In this document: piece after piece, positions 1-12,808 of the stretch | Numbering within the stretch: position 1 is the stretch's first letter | Layout of the letters: each line of letters opens with the position of its first letter | Assembly (NCBI GenBank): GCA_013399875.1 | Contig: VXAZ01002274.1 | Location: 195,527 to 259,526, forward strand | Source: Gymnorhina tibicen | Taxonomy: Eukaryota > Chordata > Aves > Passeriformes > Artamidae | DNA: 64,000 bases | Direction of reading: 5' to 3' | Notes under the pieces: model-generated | Told to the model about the DNA's origin: nothing | Databases searched by the model: none | Seen by the model: only the letters and a program-made list of their open reading frames with translations | Program-made: the position numbers and the translations under genes

Positions 1-3000
1 ACTGATTTGAAGCCCATGGAAGTCAAGGACATACTGAGTTATGGGAATGTGCCACGTTTTTTTAAGTCTATGGGATGACAGCTGGAGAACAGAGCATGAC
101 ATTCAAGCATCTTTTACAATGGTTAAAAGGTTAAAAGTGAGTTTAGCTGAACCTTGAAGATTTTAAAACTCTATCTCAACTGTCTATGATGAGATGGAGA
201 CCTTGCAATTTGCAGAGGTCTTTCCCAGTTGCAGGAGCAGACTGAAATAAATTTGATTTCCTTCCACAAAGACAGGCATAGAATTTTCTGCTTATGAAGG
301 GATATTCAATGGATCAAAGGGGTAGTACTCAAGATGGGGGAATAAATGGAAAAATAGCAGTTCTGCATTGTCCAATACGAGTTTGAGGGGGTGGAAAACG
401 GACCAGACAAAATGGGAGACAGGGTTCCAGGCTGCACTGAAAAATGGGTGTATAAAGGAGGACATAGCCTTACAAAGTGTTCAAAATAATAATTTCCAAT
501 TCAGCATCAGTGAACTATTAGCTGAAGTACAGGACCCTCACACTTCAAAAAAGGGACAAAGCAACTGGTGAGATCCAGAGGAAAAATAAGAGGCTGACTG
601 AGGATCTAAAGGAAAGACTGAAAACTTTAGTGTCCAGCACACTCTCTACCTTCACGTTTTAAGAGGAATGGATATAGAGGAAGATGCTGAAGAGCTCTTG
701 GGTTCTGTGGTGCACAAGAAGAGAGACTGCAGGCTTGAAGAGGCAAGGGAAATCTCAATTTTGCACTGGGAAAATAGCAAAGGGAGTGAAGCTCTGAATT
801 GCCTGCCTGGTAATTCGGGGTATCTCCACAGCTGAAGGCTTAAAATGACAAATTAGACATCTGTCTGTGAACAGTGATACAGGCTGAACACAGATACAGG
901 CAAGGCATGAGCACTTCAACAACCTTCCCCTGGGAGCTGCTCACAGTGACCTTCCTTCCCAAAGGCCTTCCTTGTCATGGATACTTCTCTATAGTACCCT
1001 TCGTAGTGGAGCAAGGGGCACTTCTGTTGTCTAAGATGCACTTACACCATTTCTAGTCCAGAAACCATGCAAGTACTATGAGATGCCTCCAAAGATTTAT
1101 GCAGCTTTTGGTCTGATGTCAGGACAAAGAAAAAGAACTGCACAGTGAGAGAAAAGTGCAATTATTTTTCTTTTTGCCAAGTTAACAATTTTAAACTTTG
1201 TAATCAACTTTCTGCCACATCAGAGGCCTTTTCAGAGTATCTGAATAATAAAACACTTTTTGATTTATCTTTGTTTGTGTGACTTCTTTATTTATGTGAT
1301 TTGTTGAAGGCTTCAGAGGTGATATACCAAACCATCCCCAGTTTTAAGTGCCTGGATATTTATAGGTCCCTTTAAATCACCTCCTATCCTTGGGTGCTAT
1401 GTATTCAGCTGCATAACCACTGTCCTGCTTTCTGCGTTCTGCATCTGTAAATCTCTTGGTATCCATGGATCATGTTTTTTACTGTTTCTTACACAAGGAC
1501 AGTGTTATCAACAAGACTGCTAATATGGGTTGTAGATGCTCTGATGGAAACTCCTCAAGACTGGGGAAGTGAAAACACATCTAAGTGTCCTTCTCTAACT
1601 CTGGGGGCTTATATTAGAATCAGAATCACTGCAGACATTCTGTGCATATATTTAAGAGCAAAAGAGGGTGCTTCCTAAGGAATACAGATCTATATTTAAG
1701 ACCAAATTTTAAATGTTAATATCACTCCACAGTCCAGGTAGGGATCCCCTCTGGGTAATATTCGTGACATGGCTACCTCTGTTTTGAAGAATCTCAGAGA
1801 TGACATGCTGAATCCAGGTTCATGAAATGCTATATGGAAGTTAGACTTCTGTTTGTTTCTTGTTCCCATAACATCACCTGGGAAGATCAGCTGTGTCAGT
1901 ACTTTCTCTCACGTGAAGATCTTTCCCTTTAGAGTTTATATTTCTCTGGCTCCTTTGAGGACAGTACAAAAAGACTTCCCAGAGACCCAACAGTATTTTC
2001 CATTGGGTTCCTGTCACATACATTCCCATGAACAAAACTCTGGTTTCTACGTGTTCGGTGGAAAACCTACCTGTCCCTCCAGAGTCTGTGATTTCAGAAG
2101 AATCATTGATAGGTCTAATTTTAGTCTCTAGAGAATGAATGCAGGCAGAGAGTGACACAAGCAGCATAGAGTGGTGAGCAATTTCTGGTGAAAGAAGAGT
2201 TGCAGAGGAAAGCAGAGCAAAGTCACACCTGCTTATATCAAATGTCATCAAGCAAAGACCTTCAGATTTTTTGTTCCTTTACCAGAGAAAATGAGAATCA
2301 ACACTCAAATTTTTCTTAAAGTCACAGTTTAACTCCAGGATATGCTTTGAGCATCTAGAGATGCCAAACCCTGTCTACATTGGTTTGGGGTGTCCTGGTG
2401 TTAAGCTATTAGAGTAACATTCAGTTTGACCACCCCACAAACTTTCTCGCATTCAGAAAGCAAAGTAGTTGTCAAGTCTCCCATCTGTAGGGTTCCAACA
2501 GATAAAAATGAATGATTATATCTTTCAAGAGGCTTAATTAAAAAATGTTTTATTTTCCATCCTTTGGGATGCCATACAGATAACATCATAAAAGTCCCCG
2601 GATCATTCAGTTTATGGCTATGATGGAAAACATATTAAAAACTCCCCCCATGACAATAATATTCACGGGGTTCTCCAGCCCCCTCTCCTCCCTGCTGTCA
2701 GTCTCTGGTGATGAGTTCAGGTGCAGCAGAACCTCAAGAAAAGTGGTGTGACAGCAGGTTCAATTTCAGCTGGGAACTAAGATGAGGCCAAGATCATTGA
2801 AGGTGATTTAAAGAAGGTGGGGTTGAACCTGTCACTAGAGTTTCAAAATGCTCTGTTTTTCTTAATGTATGATTACGCTGGTCCCTATGGATTAACACTG
2901 GATTTATGTTTGCATAAATGCTTGGCTGTAAATAAGAAGATGTTTTTGAGCCGTGCTTCACTAGCTGTAAGACACAGATTTGCAGTCCCTGCTGAGCCAT

Positions 3001-4386
3001 CAACCATCCTATGGGAGATAAGCCAAGAGGAACTTGACTCTTGGGCTCAGAAGCAGTGGTGAAACATGGAGGACTGTCAAAATTTCTGGAAGACATGATG
3101 TCTCTTTTACAGACTAGTTGTTTTCCTGTGCTAGGGCTGGGACAAAGAAAGTACGAGGCATTTGATTTCCCAGGTATCTGTTCTTGTGGTTAAGAGAAGA
3201 GCATGACTAAGAGTGGATGGTATTTGAATTTGTATGATTGGAATGGAACCTTGCTCTCGCCTGTTGAATGAAGATCTTTTCCAGAGGGCAGAGTTTCAGG
3301 CTTGATGCAGGTCCTGCAGGCTAGTGTGGCAGCTGCTGCTGGCTGGGGTGCTCCTTGCATCTGTCTCTCAGGCTACAGAAACTAATGCCTAACCATGCCA
3401 CCCAATCATCTATTGAGCTTCAGGCAGACCTTTGGGCTATTTGTTCAGCTGGGGCAAGTTTTCCTTCTTAATCTTTTCAGCTTGGCAGGAGCCCTGCTGA
3501 GCACACAAGGAAGCTCATCAGCTGCTGGCTCAATGTTTGGACAAGGGGATAACTCCTGCTGGGGCTGGTGAGCTCCACTCCTGTCTAATTTACATTGTTA
3601 TTTATTCTGCAGGCATTCCTATGCTTCCTGAGTACAAGCTGGCTTTTCAGCACGTTTACAGCCGCACTCCCACAGTGAGCTCAGCAGTGACAGGAAACTG
3701 CACACAGAAGCAACGGACCCTTGTGTGGTGGAGAATGGTGCTCGTAAACCAGCAATAAGAGGCCGTCCCCTGCTGTGGAGGACTGAGGAGTCTGATTCAG
3801 CAGGTTCCATCTACTTCAGGTTCTGGGGCCTTATGTTTTGCTCATATTGCTGTAGTTGTCAAGTCAGTTTTCCAGGTATGCATCACTCCCAAGCAAACCT
3901 GGAAACTACGAGGTTGTTTGTTCTCCCTCCTCCACGTGATGTTAGAGTGACTTAGTTAATGGTATGTGAGCAAAGGCACAATGCACCTCCTAATGTCACC
4001 ATTGGGTCACTCAGAAGTTCAGACCAGCTTGTCCAGCCGGAAAGGGCTGCACAGGGCAGGCATGCACAGGTCTGCATGACAAAACCATGTGCAGCATCTG
4101 AGTGCAGAGCTTGGTGAGCTTACCCTAGCTGGTGCATGGCAGAAGGTCACCTGCGGTCCCTGCCTCCACACCGGGATGCAGCCAAAGTCTCTAGTTTTTA
4201 GCCCTGAGAAGAAATGCCTCCTCTTTAGGACTGATGCCACATCTGAGGTTTGATTAAGCCGTACGGAGTAGAAGTCACTCTTCCATGCCAGAGGGAAATA
4301 GATTCTTCATGGCATGAGCTCAGGGACCCTGCCATGAGCTCTGTTGCGCGGTGCTCAAGGAAGAAGAGAAAGGAGCAGCTGCTCCA
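1..4386. other. Non-coding stretch, nothing recognised
   Basis: No exon, RNA gene or mobile element could be supported here. Open frames are short (up to about 125 codons), lie on both strands, overlap each other and resemble no family I know. A canonical AATAAA at about 1247-1252 is followed by a T/GT-rich stretch, as at a real plus-strand poly(A) site, but this hexamer is expected many times per strand by chance in AT-rich DNA and no upstream exon supports it. Confidence 0.6.
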
Positions 4387-4797
4387 TCACTCCCACCGGA
4401 GTAGTTGTTTCAGCCAGACCTGTGAGGTGATGGGATTAGGAATTTGCACCCCACCAGACTCATGCATATAGTATCTGAGGTTGGACCCCTGCTGACCAGG
4501 GGAGGGAGATATGAATGGTGGGTCCTGGGCTGATGGATGACTAGCACTTTGAGAGGTCTTTATCTCATAATCTGTATCCAAATTCTCAACGAGCCAGTCC
4601 TTGGTTTCTCTTCTCTTTGGTGAAGTGACTGTCTCCCTCCACCCCATGTGGAGAAGTGTTCTGGACATAAAATCCATTTGCTGTCTCAAAGTATTCGGAA
4701 CCCTTTGGTGCTCTGTGGTCATTTGAATGTCTGTTCTGACCAAGACAGTCTCCTGGAGGAACAAAAAAGAAGAAAATATCACTGTAGACTTCCTCAA
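4387..4797 (-). other. Unassigned 136-codon open frame, possible transcript exon
   Basis: Read on the minus strand, a T-rich tract followed by CCTCCAG (a credible splice acceptor, near 4760) leads into an open frame that runs about 120 more codons to a stop near 4387. A second minus-strand frame (4586-4846) overlaps it. The peptide is polar and shows no signal peptide, membrane segment or known motif. No good donor or partner exon was found. A non-coding RNA exon or a chance open frame is as likely as a coding exon. Confidence 0.12.
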
Positions 4798-7700
4798 CCT
4801 GTAAGCTATATCCTGGAGAGTGTGATGGGTGTGACAAAAAACTCACACTCTATCTTTTCGCTGTCACTGCCTCCTCTTTGTGCACCCTGCCCTGCTCCTG
4901 CAAGTCAGAGATTAACTTGGGGTGGCCATAACCTCTTGTTGGTGAGAATGCAATCACAACATGCTGCTCACTTTGAGGAACAATTGAGTCTGCTGGGATG
5001 GAGTCAAACCTTGGCAAGGAGGAGTGGCTTTGTTGCCTTCTTTGACAACCAACTACACCTGAAACATGTCTGAAACATTCCTAAGACAATCAAGAAGTGG
5101 TAAATAAAATATCACTGGATGGACAGAGCCTGCTGTAAGAGAAAACCTGAACAAAAATGATGTCTCTTGCAACAGCAGCTGCCAGCGTGGGCTTTTTACT
5201 CCATGCTGATTGTCTTCTGGACTAGATCTGCCTGCCATGTAGTGCTCCTGATGGGCACAAGGCTCGGACTGGGAACTGCTGCTCTCAATAGAGTGTCACC
5301 TGGGAGGTGATGAAGACAAACAAAGGCAACTCTTTAATTTTTATAGCACTGCTAAGCCCTTTCTTATTTAGGGTTGGATTTACCTCGGAGCCCATGGCTG
5401 CCTGATGACGTGTGAATGGGATGTCAGTGAGGAACTGACCTTAGAGCTGATGACAAGTTGTACTGGCAAGAACTGGTGTAGCTGAGTGAAGGCTGAAACC
5501 GTGTAGCAGCAAAACCAAGGTAGGTTTGGCACAGGGTGCAGGAAGCAGGCACAAATATGTGGGATGGCAACTATGGATTAACATAGAAGCATTATGTCAC
5601 AGGGCATGGGTGGCTCAGGAGAGAACAGCATCTTAGGAAAAAACCCCATCAAAATCAAACAAGGTATGTGACTGTGAAAACCAAGCTGAGCTGCCACACG
5701 TGCTGCCTCTGTATCACAGTCCTAATTTAACTGAAATTTACAGCAAGAATTATGCTCTTCCCCTTCCTCCTCCTTTTCTTGTGTAAGTACTTGTTTTCCT
5801 TTACCTGGGAACAGAGGACACCCTGTCCATAAATCTTTATGGCTTTCTTGCAGTTTTATATTACTTGTGTAGCTCTGAAATATCCTGACTTGGCCCTGCC
5901 TTCCCTCAGGAAATTTTTTCATGTTCAGATTTATATTCAAAGTGGCCCCAGCACTTCAGGAAGGCAAAGACTATGCAGCTTCTTACATCCTTCCTGTACT
6001 GTGGGCAAGGATTTCCATGTCACCTAGAGAATTCATTTATGTGATTAGATATACATGCACATGGATCCACACAGTCTTTTGCAAGCAGGCAGGCAGGACA
6101 TGTTTTGCTCACACTCCAAACTGGTCCAAAAGCTATGGAAATGCAATCACAAGGTGCTGAGTGGCAACTAATATAATCTACTTCTCAAAAACTCTTATTA
6201 GCTGGGCTCAGCAATGCACTAAAATGACTGCATTAGATCCCACATGGAACTGGGTTGTGTTGGGTCAATTCAGAGCACAGTATTTCTTGAAGACAGGCCT
6301 GACATTTCATTCCATAGGGTTCTAACTCCTTTTAATGAAGTTTATCAGATTCAGATAGAAAAAACAGAACCACAGGAACAGAAAAATCTCCACGGACCAC
6401 CAGCCTGGATATCATAGCTGAAGAACCTTTCTGTAAGGAGTAGCAAGACCCCAAAATGAAGTGAAAAAGAGTGATGTTGACAGTTTATTACAGTTCTTGG
6501 CTGGATTAGTGAACATACTTTTTTTTTTTTTGGTAAGGCATTGTATTTTAAGCCAAAAAATGCTGTGATTTATATATCATTTTAAATTTGAACCAAGAGT
6601 TCATTGATGCATTTTCAAAGTAAGGAACTTTCACAGAACTGTGTTGTTCTGGAGCTAGAGCATGTCACAGAGTTGTGTCTGTCTCTGACTACTACCCTGA
6701 GTCAGGGCAAGCAAAGCCAGCATTAATCTCCAGGGGTAAATTCACCTACCCCACATTTCTCCCATTCCCATCTCTGCTCTTAGAGCATCAGAGGCATCCC
6801 TGTGGTCTCATGATGAATGCGGTCGGGGAACTGATCTGGTTGAAAACTAGTGGAAGTATAAAAGCAGTTCCGTTTCGGTTGGATGAGCTTTCCAGTCTTA
6901 AATATCATGTGGCTGGAGCAGGACTGTCTCCTCCAGTTTGTGCTGGGTGATTCTGACTAGGAGCCAGGCCGAAGCTTTCCCTATGGCTGCTGATGCCACA
7001 TCAGGACTAGATCACAGGGAGATGCATATAACACCCGCTCTGACCTGGTGTACCAGGCAAAAGGAACAAGCCAGAGACTGCAATTCATCTAAGACCATCA
7101 TCTGCACTGGTTTCTTAGGGGCAACCCCTTGTTCCCTCCTCACTTTGTGCAGTGATGTACAGATTCAGGTATCCTTGTGGATAGACCTTGAGTGCTCAAG
7201 GCTTCCTGACCGTAATAATAAAGACACAACCCAAGGAAAAGAGTTGATTTAATGTGACTGAAATAACTGAGCTGGCTTCCTGCCTCTACCCTTTATCTGT
7301 GTGCAAATTACAACCACTTTTGACACCAGGAAGAAGAAAGGCACTACAGCCTCAAGAAGAGTATAGTTTGGTGGGAAGTGTGTTAGAACAGGACCTACTT
7401 AATCTATACAGAGCATTCATGTCCCAGCATCTAGCTAGACATGTACAGACATCTAGTTGCCTTCGTCTGTCAGATGCAGTGGGGAGACTGGTGATACAGA
7501 GCACAAGAAATCAGGCTCCTGCTCTGAATCAACCTCTAAAGAAACTTCTGCTTTGGTTTCAAAGGATGGTAGGTCATTACAGATTTCTAAACTAAACCAA
7601 ATCACATCTTATGTATTTGGGAAAGAAAGCAGACAGCTTTATTCAGCTTTCCCATCTGAAACACTTTCAATTGGCAACGTTTTCCTCACATGTTGGAGAA

Positions 7701-8159
7701 GTCTCTTCTGAAACACCCAAAATTTTGGCACCTCATTCCAGCAGTTGGTTAGCCATTCTCAAAGCCCTCCATCTAGATGTGCAGGTGGCTGAGGCCTCAG
7801 TTTTACCACAAAAGGGTTTCTGTAGGTCCCACAAAGTTCCCTGAGACCTTCCACCAGGGTTCTGGCTGTGTTTTTTCTGCCCCATTCCCAGGAAGTCACA
7901 ATAAGAACCACAAGGCCAGGTCCAAGCTGGTCATGCCAGAGCACAGAGGAAGAGAAAGCAGGGCAACCAACGAGCCTATGTTATCAATTTTCCTGAGACA
8001 TATTAAACACCTTGGGGCAGCACTGATGGACACCTTGGAGCTCTGCATGGAGAGGTCAGGTGCTGTGTTGCGCTGTGCTCTGTTATCCTCACATCACCCT
8101 CCTTTTTCTGTCCTTGTCCCCTCCCTGCTGCCAAATCATTCTTTCCTGTGAAAGGCATC
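4798..8159. other. Non-coding stretch, nothing recognised
   Basis: Apart from a short T-tract near 6520-6532 I see no repeat, exon or RNA gene. The open frames at 6.7-7.8 kb on the plus strand overlap in different frames and carry no recognisable motif. Confidence 0.6.
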
Positions 8160-8282
8160 TTATATATATATATATATATATATATAAATATAAATATATT
8201 TATATTTATATTTATATTTATATTTATATTTATATTTATATTTATATTTATATTTATATTTATATTTATGTATATATATATA
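8160..8282. repeat. Compound AT microsatellite: (TA)n-(TTTATA)n-(TA)n
   Basis: A (TA)n run of about 26 bases is followed by a short transition and then roughly 12 near-perfect copies of the hexamer TTTATA, closing with another short (TA)n run. The array is flanked by ordinary unique sequence. The outer TA runs are self-complementary, so the tract could fold back. Open frames that cross it (Ile/Tyr or Asn/Ile dipeptide repeats) are artefacts of the repeat. It is likely length-polymorphic. Confidence 0.95.
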
Positions 8283-9203
8283 GTTTGTTTGTGGATATCA
8301 CAGATGACTGTGGGGGAGCACACAAGAATAGGGTTAGTGTACAGAAATACCACATTACAAGACATCTCCAGCACAAGTCCTACAAGGGAAGCTCTTTGTA
8401 GAACAAAGATCCCCTAACCCAACTGACCCAGAGTTTCTGACTCCTCTGACACCCATGTCATCCTAACCTTTAAATCACAAGTCCTAGAGCAAGGGACAAG
8501 AAGAACAAAAAGCTTGAGATTTAGGACACAGTTTGTAGGCTAGGGAAACCTGATTGTGGTTCGTGGCTTCTCCAAGAACTTCCTTCCTGATGTTTTCCAA
8601 GTGGTTTAATTCCTTCTGTGTAACAATGCTTATTGACACAATCTCCTCAGTATTGCTCAGACCCAGGTCTGAAAAATGGGGACTGTGTGGTTTTCCTTCT
8701 TTTAGATGTTTCTCAGGTCAACTTAGATGAGAAAAGTGTTTGGAGGATGGAAGAGGAACAACAAAAAGAAATTCAACTTGAAGGGATACATCCAGCATGG
8801 AAAACCTGAACCCAAATATTCAGCTTTGGCAAAGTCATAAACAACCGAAAACAGCATTTGTTGTAATAGAAGCCTTGTGCAAGTGGCCAGTGCTCCGAAG
8901 TCAGTCTCTAATAAGGTCGTGCACATCATCAACCTGATTTTTGCTGAGGCTTTTCAGTGGTGATGTGAAGCCTCTACAACAAACTACAACAAATTGTGGA
9001 CAGAAAAAGAGCAGATTGGATGGAAAAAACTCCCCATCTTGATAGTTTCAAGCCACCATGCAGAAACTTGTAGCCAAACGCATCTTCACAATTGGTGCTT
9101 CTCTCCCAGCACAATCCACATGGGTGCTTTTGAAGTTTAAGACCTTGTTGTAAAATTCTGAAAGAGTGTGAGGACCATCACACACTCAGTGTGAGAGCAT
9201 AAA
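8283..9203. other. Non-coding stretch, nothing recognised
   Basis: Unique sequence of ordinary composition. No exon, repeat or RNA gene could be identified on either strand. Confidence 0.6.
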
Positions 9204-9608
9204 ATGTGCTCCTGGCACCTTCCCTTTCAGGGAGGAGTTTATTATGACGAGAGTCCTGAAGAACAGATTATATCCCTTCCTCATAGGGAAAAGCAAAATC
9301 TCTCTAAAATAATCCATGCCAGATCTGAGCAACAGGGAAAAAAAAATCCTTCAAAAAGACAAATCTGGCAATGGGATTTATCTGGATGGCATGAGTACCT
9401 CACACCTGCTGAGCTCCAGGGGAAATTCTCACTAATTCTGGCACCACCAGGATGCTTGTCCCACACCCTGTCTCTAGTTACAACTCAGCTGCAAAGAACT
9501 GGGAGAAAAATGAGTAAAAAGGGCCAGAAGTGGGCCTATGAATCAAGGGAAATAAAGTCCTCCTTTTCCTTCTGTCTAGCTGATGTGAACCCCCTACAAA
9601 CTCTGTAA
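9204..9608 (+). other. Unassigned 134-codon open frame, possible terminal exon
   Basis: The frame contains an acceptor-like CCTTCCCTTTCAG ending near 9230, then about 125 codons of lysine-, glutamine- and serine-rich sequence to a stop at 9608. An AATAAA lies about 35 bases further on, near 9640. That order (acceptor, open frame, stop, poly(A) signal) resembles a terminal exon. However, no upstream exon or known domain is visible, and chance explains each element. Confidence 0.12.
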
Positions 9609-11614
9609 GCAACAGTGCAAATAGGATCAGCAAGGTGTCAATAAACTGCTCTCACCATCCCTTGCAGGAAGACCCACTCATCTCTTCATCCAACCCTTTC
9701 TCTTAACCCCAGGTTTGCCCTGATCCTGCCACAGGATCCTAACTTCATCAGAGTCTTCATGCACCTTCCCTTCCAGAAGGCTGTTTTGCATAGGCATGCA
9801 GGCTTACAGCTGTAAGTGTTTCACTGCTTGTTTAGACTGTCACTGACCAGGAAGCATCTGCAATGACTTTGTATGGAGGAGGCTTGGCAGCAGTACATTA
9901 CCATCTGACCTGATGTTGTGGTTGTTTAGCTTTTTTTCCTTATTTACTTATTTTTTTTTGACTTGCTCCTCCAAGGATATCTGGGATCTGGGACATGTTA
10001 AACATTATTTTGCTGACTTTAAATTGCTTTGCAATACTGCAGTCAGCTTGAATGCCAAACTTAAGCCTGTAAACTCTATTTTTAACCTTGAGTTTGTCAG
10101 TGCGATGGACACTATCGTATCAAAGTATTTAAGGGTTTGTGGTAAAATGTCCTCAAAACAGTTTTTGCTCAGATGAGAATAGTCTTACTGGAAGCCTATA
10201 CAGATAGGAGCTATAAAAATTTGGTTTAAAATTGAATCAGGCTGCAGGAAGAAAACAATCCTTTTTTACCATGGCAGCATAAAAGCAGGCTGGTTTTGGA
10301 ACAGGGATGGGTTTCGTTCATAGCAGACACATAACACCAGCCTAACTCCAACGTGGTCTTGAAAGGCTCCCATGTGTGGAAGCTCCTGTTCTGCAAAAGC
10401 ATGCTGTATTCATGTAACAGAGCTGCTCCTTGTCAGCTAAACCAGCGTGGTTGTTTGCCTTCCTCTCCCTTGAGAGATGAACACACACCAAGTTGTATTT
10501 TGAGCGCCTTTGTGTCAAAGGTCCATTGCCTTGAGAAGTATGAGAAGAGAGGCTTACCCTTAGTCAGGTGGCTGGCTGGGCTCCCTGTGGGTGAAGCCGG
10601 TGCTGGACATCCCACACGGCTCATGCTGGATGGCCGGGAAGCAGGAGCCACATGGAACTCTGTGTGTGTGAGCCATGCAGAAGGGTCGGTAACACCTGTC
10701 TGTAAAATGAGGCGGAAGTTGATTAGCTTGTAGGTGTACAGAGTGTTCTTCATGGAGACATTGATCTTTCAACTCCTGAAACCAGGGAGACAACTGCCTA
10801 TGGACCAGGGAGTCTGAGTGCAGATGGACACCTGGATCACCCCCAAGCAGACACCCTCTCTGCAGCACAGCAAGCACACAGTGCAACCATGTCTCTCAGG
10901 AGCTCAGGTCTACTCTCCAGGAAACTGCTACCAGAAATATGATGCCACATGAAATCCCTGAGCTGTCACCACAGCAGAGTAAAGCTGACAACTGTGTTTG
11001 AGCCTATGGATGTTTTAGACAGATGCTAGAAGACCAGGGGGTTGGATATTCTTCGTCTCCAGGAATATCACTAGGAAGGTTGTTGGGGAGTGTATGTATT
11101 TTGAGGAGTGTATGTTGGCTTGGTTCTTTATTTTGCTGTCCCTTCTGCACTGAAACAAACAACCTATGGAACTAGAAAGCTGTGGAAGAACAGATTTTAC
11201 CTGACAACTCAAAAGCACCTTTGTGAAATCTGATGGACACTCTTGGACTTGTCTGAAAATCAGGAAATTTTTCACGGTAAATATGCCATATCTACCCAAG
11301 AATGAAGAATATAAATGAGTCTCGTATGATTACAGCTGGGTGAAAAAATGAGACATACAGATGAGGAAAAAAGACATTACTGATGAAAAATTCTCTTTGA
11401 ATATCACAGCAATTTACTGCCTACTTTAACTGCAGAAGACTTTCCAGATATCTTAACTGGACAAAAGGATACTGCCATTACTAGGTTCTTACAGATTATA
11501 TTTTAAGGAAAAAGATGAACTAAAGAAAAAGATGTTGAGATCATGAGTAGCAGCCTGAAATGACATGTTAAATGCTCATTCCCTCAGGCTTTCATTAAGA
11601 TAGACAGATGATGG
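9609..11614. other. Non-coding stretch, nothing recognised
   Basis: No supportable gene or repeat. The bases at about 10690-10715 resemble the 'CTGTAAAATG' portion of MIR SINEs but the flanks do not continue the match, so it is not called. Confidence 0.55.
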
Positions 11615-11906
11615 ATTGAGGTCTGGTTCATCTTCTCTTGGTGCTGCTGGGGCTGCAGATACTCATCTTGGTTTCTTAGATAGCTTTTCATTGCCCACTG
11701 GGTGGTGGGCAGCTTTCAGCTTGTGCGCTATCCTCTTTTGGCTGTATTTGCACTGTTTTCACACCAGAGCCTGGAGAGAAAGCGGGACAATGTCATCCCT
11801 TTCACCCTAATGGGCTTCCTAATGGGCACACTGCAGACTGTACCTATTTCTGCCTTCCAGCTCACTACATCACCTCATGGACTGTGATGGCATCAGTAAC
11901 CTTTTT
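11615..11906 (+). other. Hydrophobic overlapping frames with stops, possible decayed coding fragment
   Basis: Three plus-strand frames are largely open here. One (from about 11617) begins with a leucine-rich run, VHLLLVLLGLQILILV, then hits a stop. Another (about 11672-11887) is open for 71 codons, including FQLVRYPLLAVFALF and a second hydrophobic stretch, and ends at a stop just before the LTR. Alternating hydrophobic segments broken by stops or frame changes could be a remnant of a membrane-protein exon, or simply the effect of T-rich DNA. No family was recognised. The LTR begins six bases after this block. Confidence 0.12.
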
Positions 11907-11911
11907 GGTAC
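11907..11911. repeat. Left target-site duplication of the LTR (GGTAC)
   Basis: GGTAC directly precedes the TG that opens the LTR and is repeated directly after its closing CA at 12990-12994. A 5-bp duplication is usual for ERV-L-type integrases and less usual for the 4-bp (ERV1) or 6-bp (ERV-K) classes. Confidence 0.8.
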
Positions 11912-12270
11912 TGTCGTGGTTTGACACTGGCCCGACACCAGGCACCCACGAGTCGCTTGCTCACCCTCCCTTGCCACAGCTGGGCAGAGGAGAGAGGGAA
12001 AAAATTAGCAAAGACTTCGTTAGTTGAGATAAGGACCAGGAGAAAATACTTCAAGGGCGAAACAGGCTTAACTGAAAGTTACAAAGAGGATTTATTACTA
12101 ACAGAATCAGGGGAGGATAATGAGAAGTAAAATAAGCCCTTAAAAACACCTTTTTCCCCCAGCCCTGCCCTCCTTCCCACCGACAGCGTAGGGAGACAGG
12201 ACATGGGGGTTTGGTCAGTTCATCCCCGAGATTTTCTTCCGCTGCTCCGGGAGAAGAGTCCTTCCCTGTG

Positions 12271-12450
12271 AGGCCGTGGGGTCCCTCCCACGGGAGACAG
12301 TTCTCCGGGAACTTCCCGGCGTGGGTCCACTCTCAGGAGCAGCAGCCAAACCGCACCTGCTGCAGCGTGAGTCCCTCCCACGGGCACACAGCCCTCCCAA
12401 AACTGCTGCGGCGTGGGTCTCTTCCCACGGGGTGCAGTCCTCCAAGGACA
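12271..12450 (+). repeat. Internal 45-46 bp tandem repeat within the LTR
   Basis: The motif GTGGGTCCCTCCCACGGG recurs, diverged, at 12276, 12321, 12367 and 12413, a spacing of 45-46 bp. Each unit contains an inverted GTGGG...CCCAC core, so single units can fold. A related block (CGTGGATCCCCACGGGCTG) occurs at about 12583-12601. Such minisatellite-like expansion is a feature of the LTR itself and may alter its length between copies. Confidence 0.75.
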
Positions 12451-12797
12451 GGCTGCTCCAGCCTGGAAGCAGGGCCCTCTCTCCTCACCGGGTCTCCCAC
12501 TGGATCACAGCCTCCTCCAGGCACCCACCCGCTCCGGCACGGGCACCTCCCCCTCGGGCTGCGGGTGGATCTCTGCATTCCCCGTGGATCCCCACGGGCT
12601 GCAGGGGCGCAGCTGCTTCACCATGGTCTCTTTGCCACAGCCCACAGAGGAATCTTTGCTCCGGCACCTGGAGCACCTCCTCCTCCTCCTTCTCCACTGA
12701 CCTTGGTGCTACCATGTTGTTTTTTCCCTCACATGTTCTCACCTCCTCCTCTTCTCTGACTAGAAGCCCAAAACTCTGTGACCTTGTTTTGCTTTTC

Positions 12798-12808
12798 TTC
12801 TTAAATAT
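12798..12808 (+). promoter_or_regulatory. TATA-like box inside the LTR
   Basis: TTAAATA sits about 190 bp before the LTR end, just after the GC-rich block, where a U3 core promoter would be expected. The assignment is positional only; no transcript start can be seen. Confidence 0.3.

Noticed and set aside
8003..8417. Open frames with long Ile/Tyr/Asn repeats
   Set aside because: They are translations of the AT microsatellite.
10690..10725. CTGTAAAATGAGG, MIR-like
   Set aside because: Only one short block matches and the neighbouring consensus blocks are missing.
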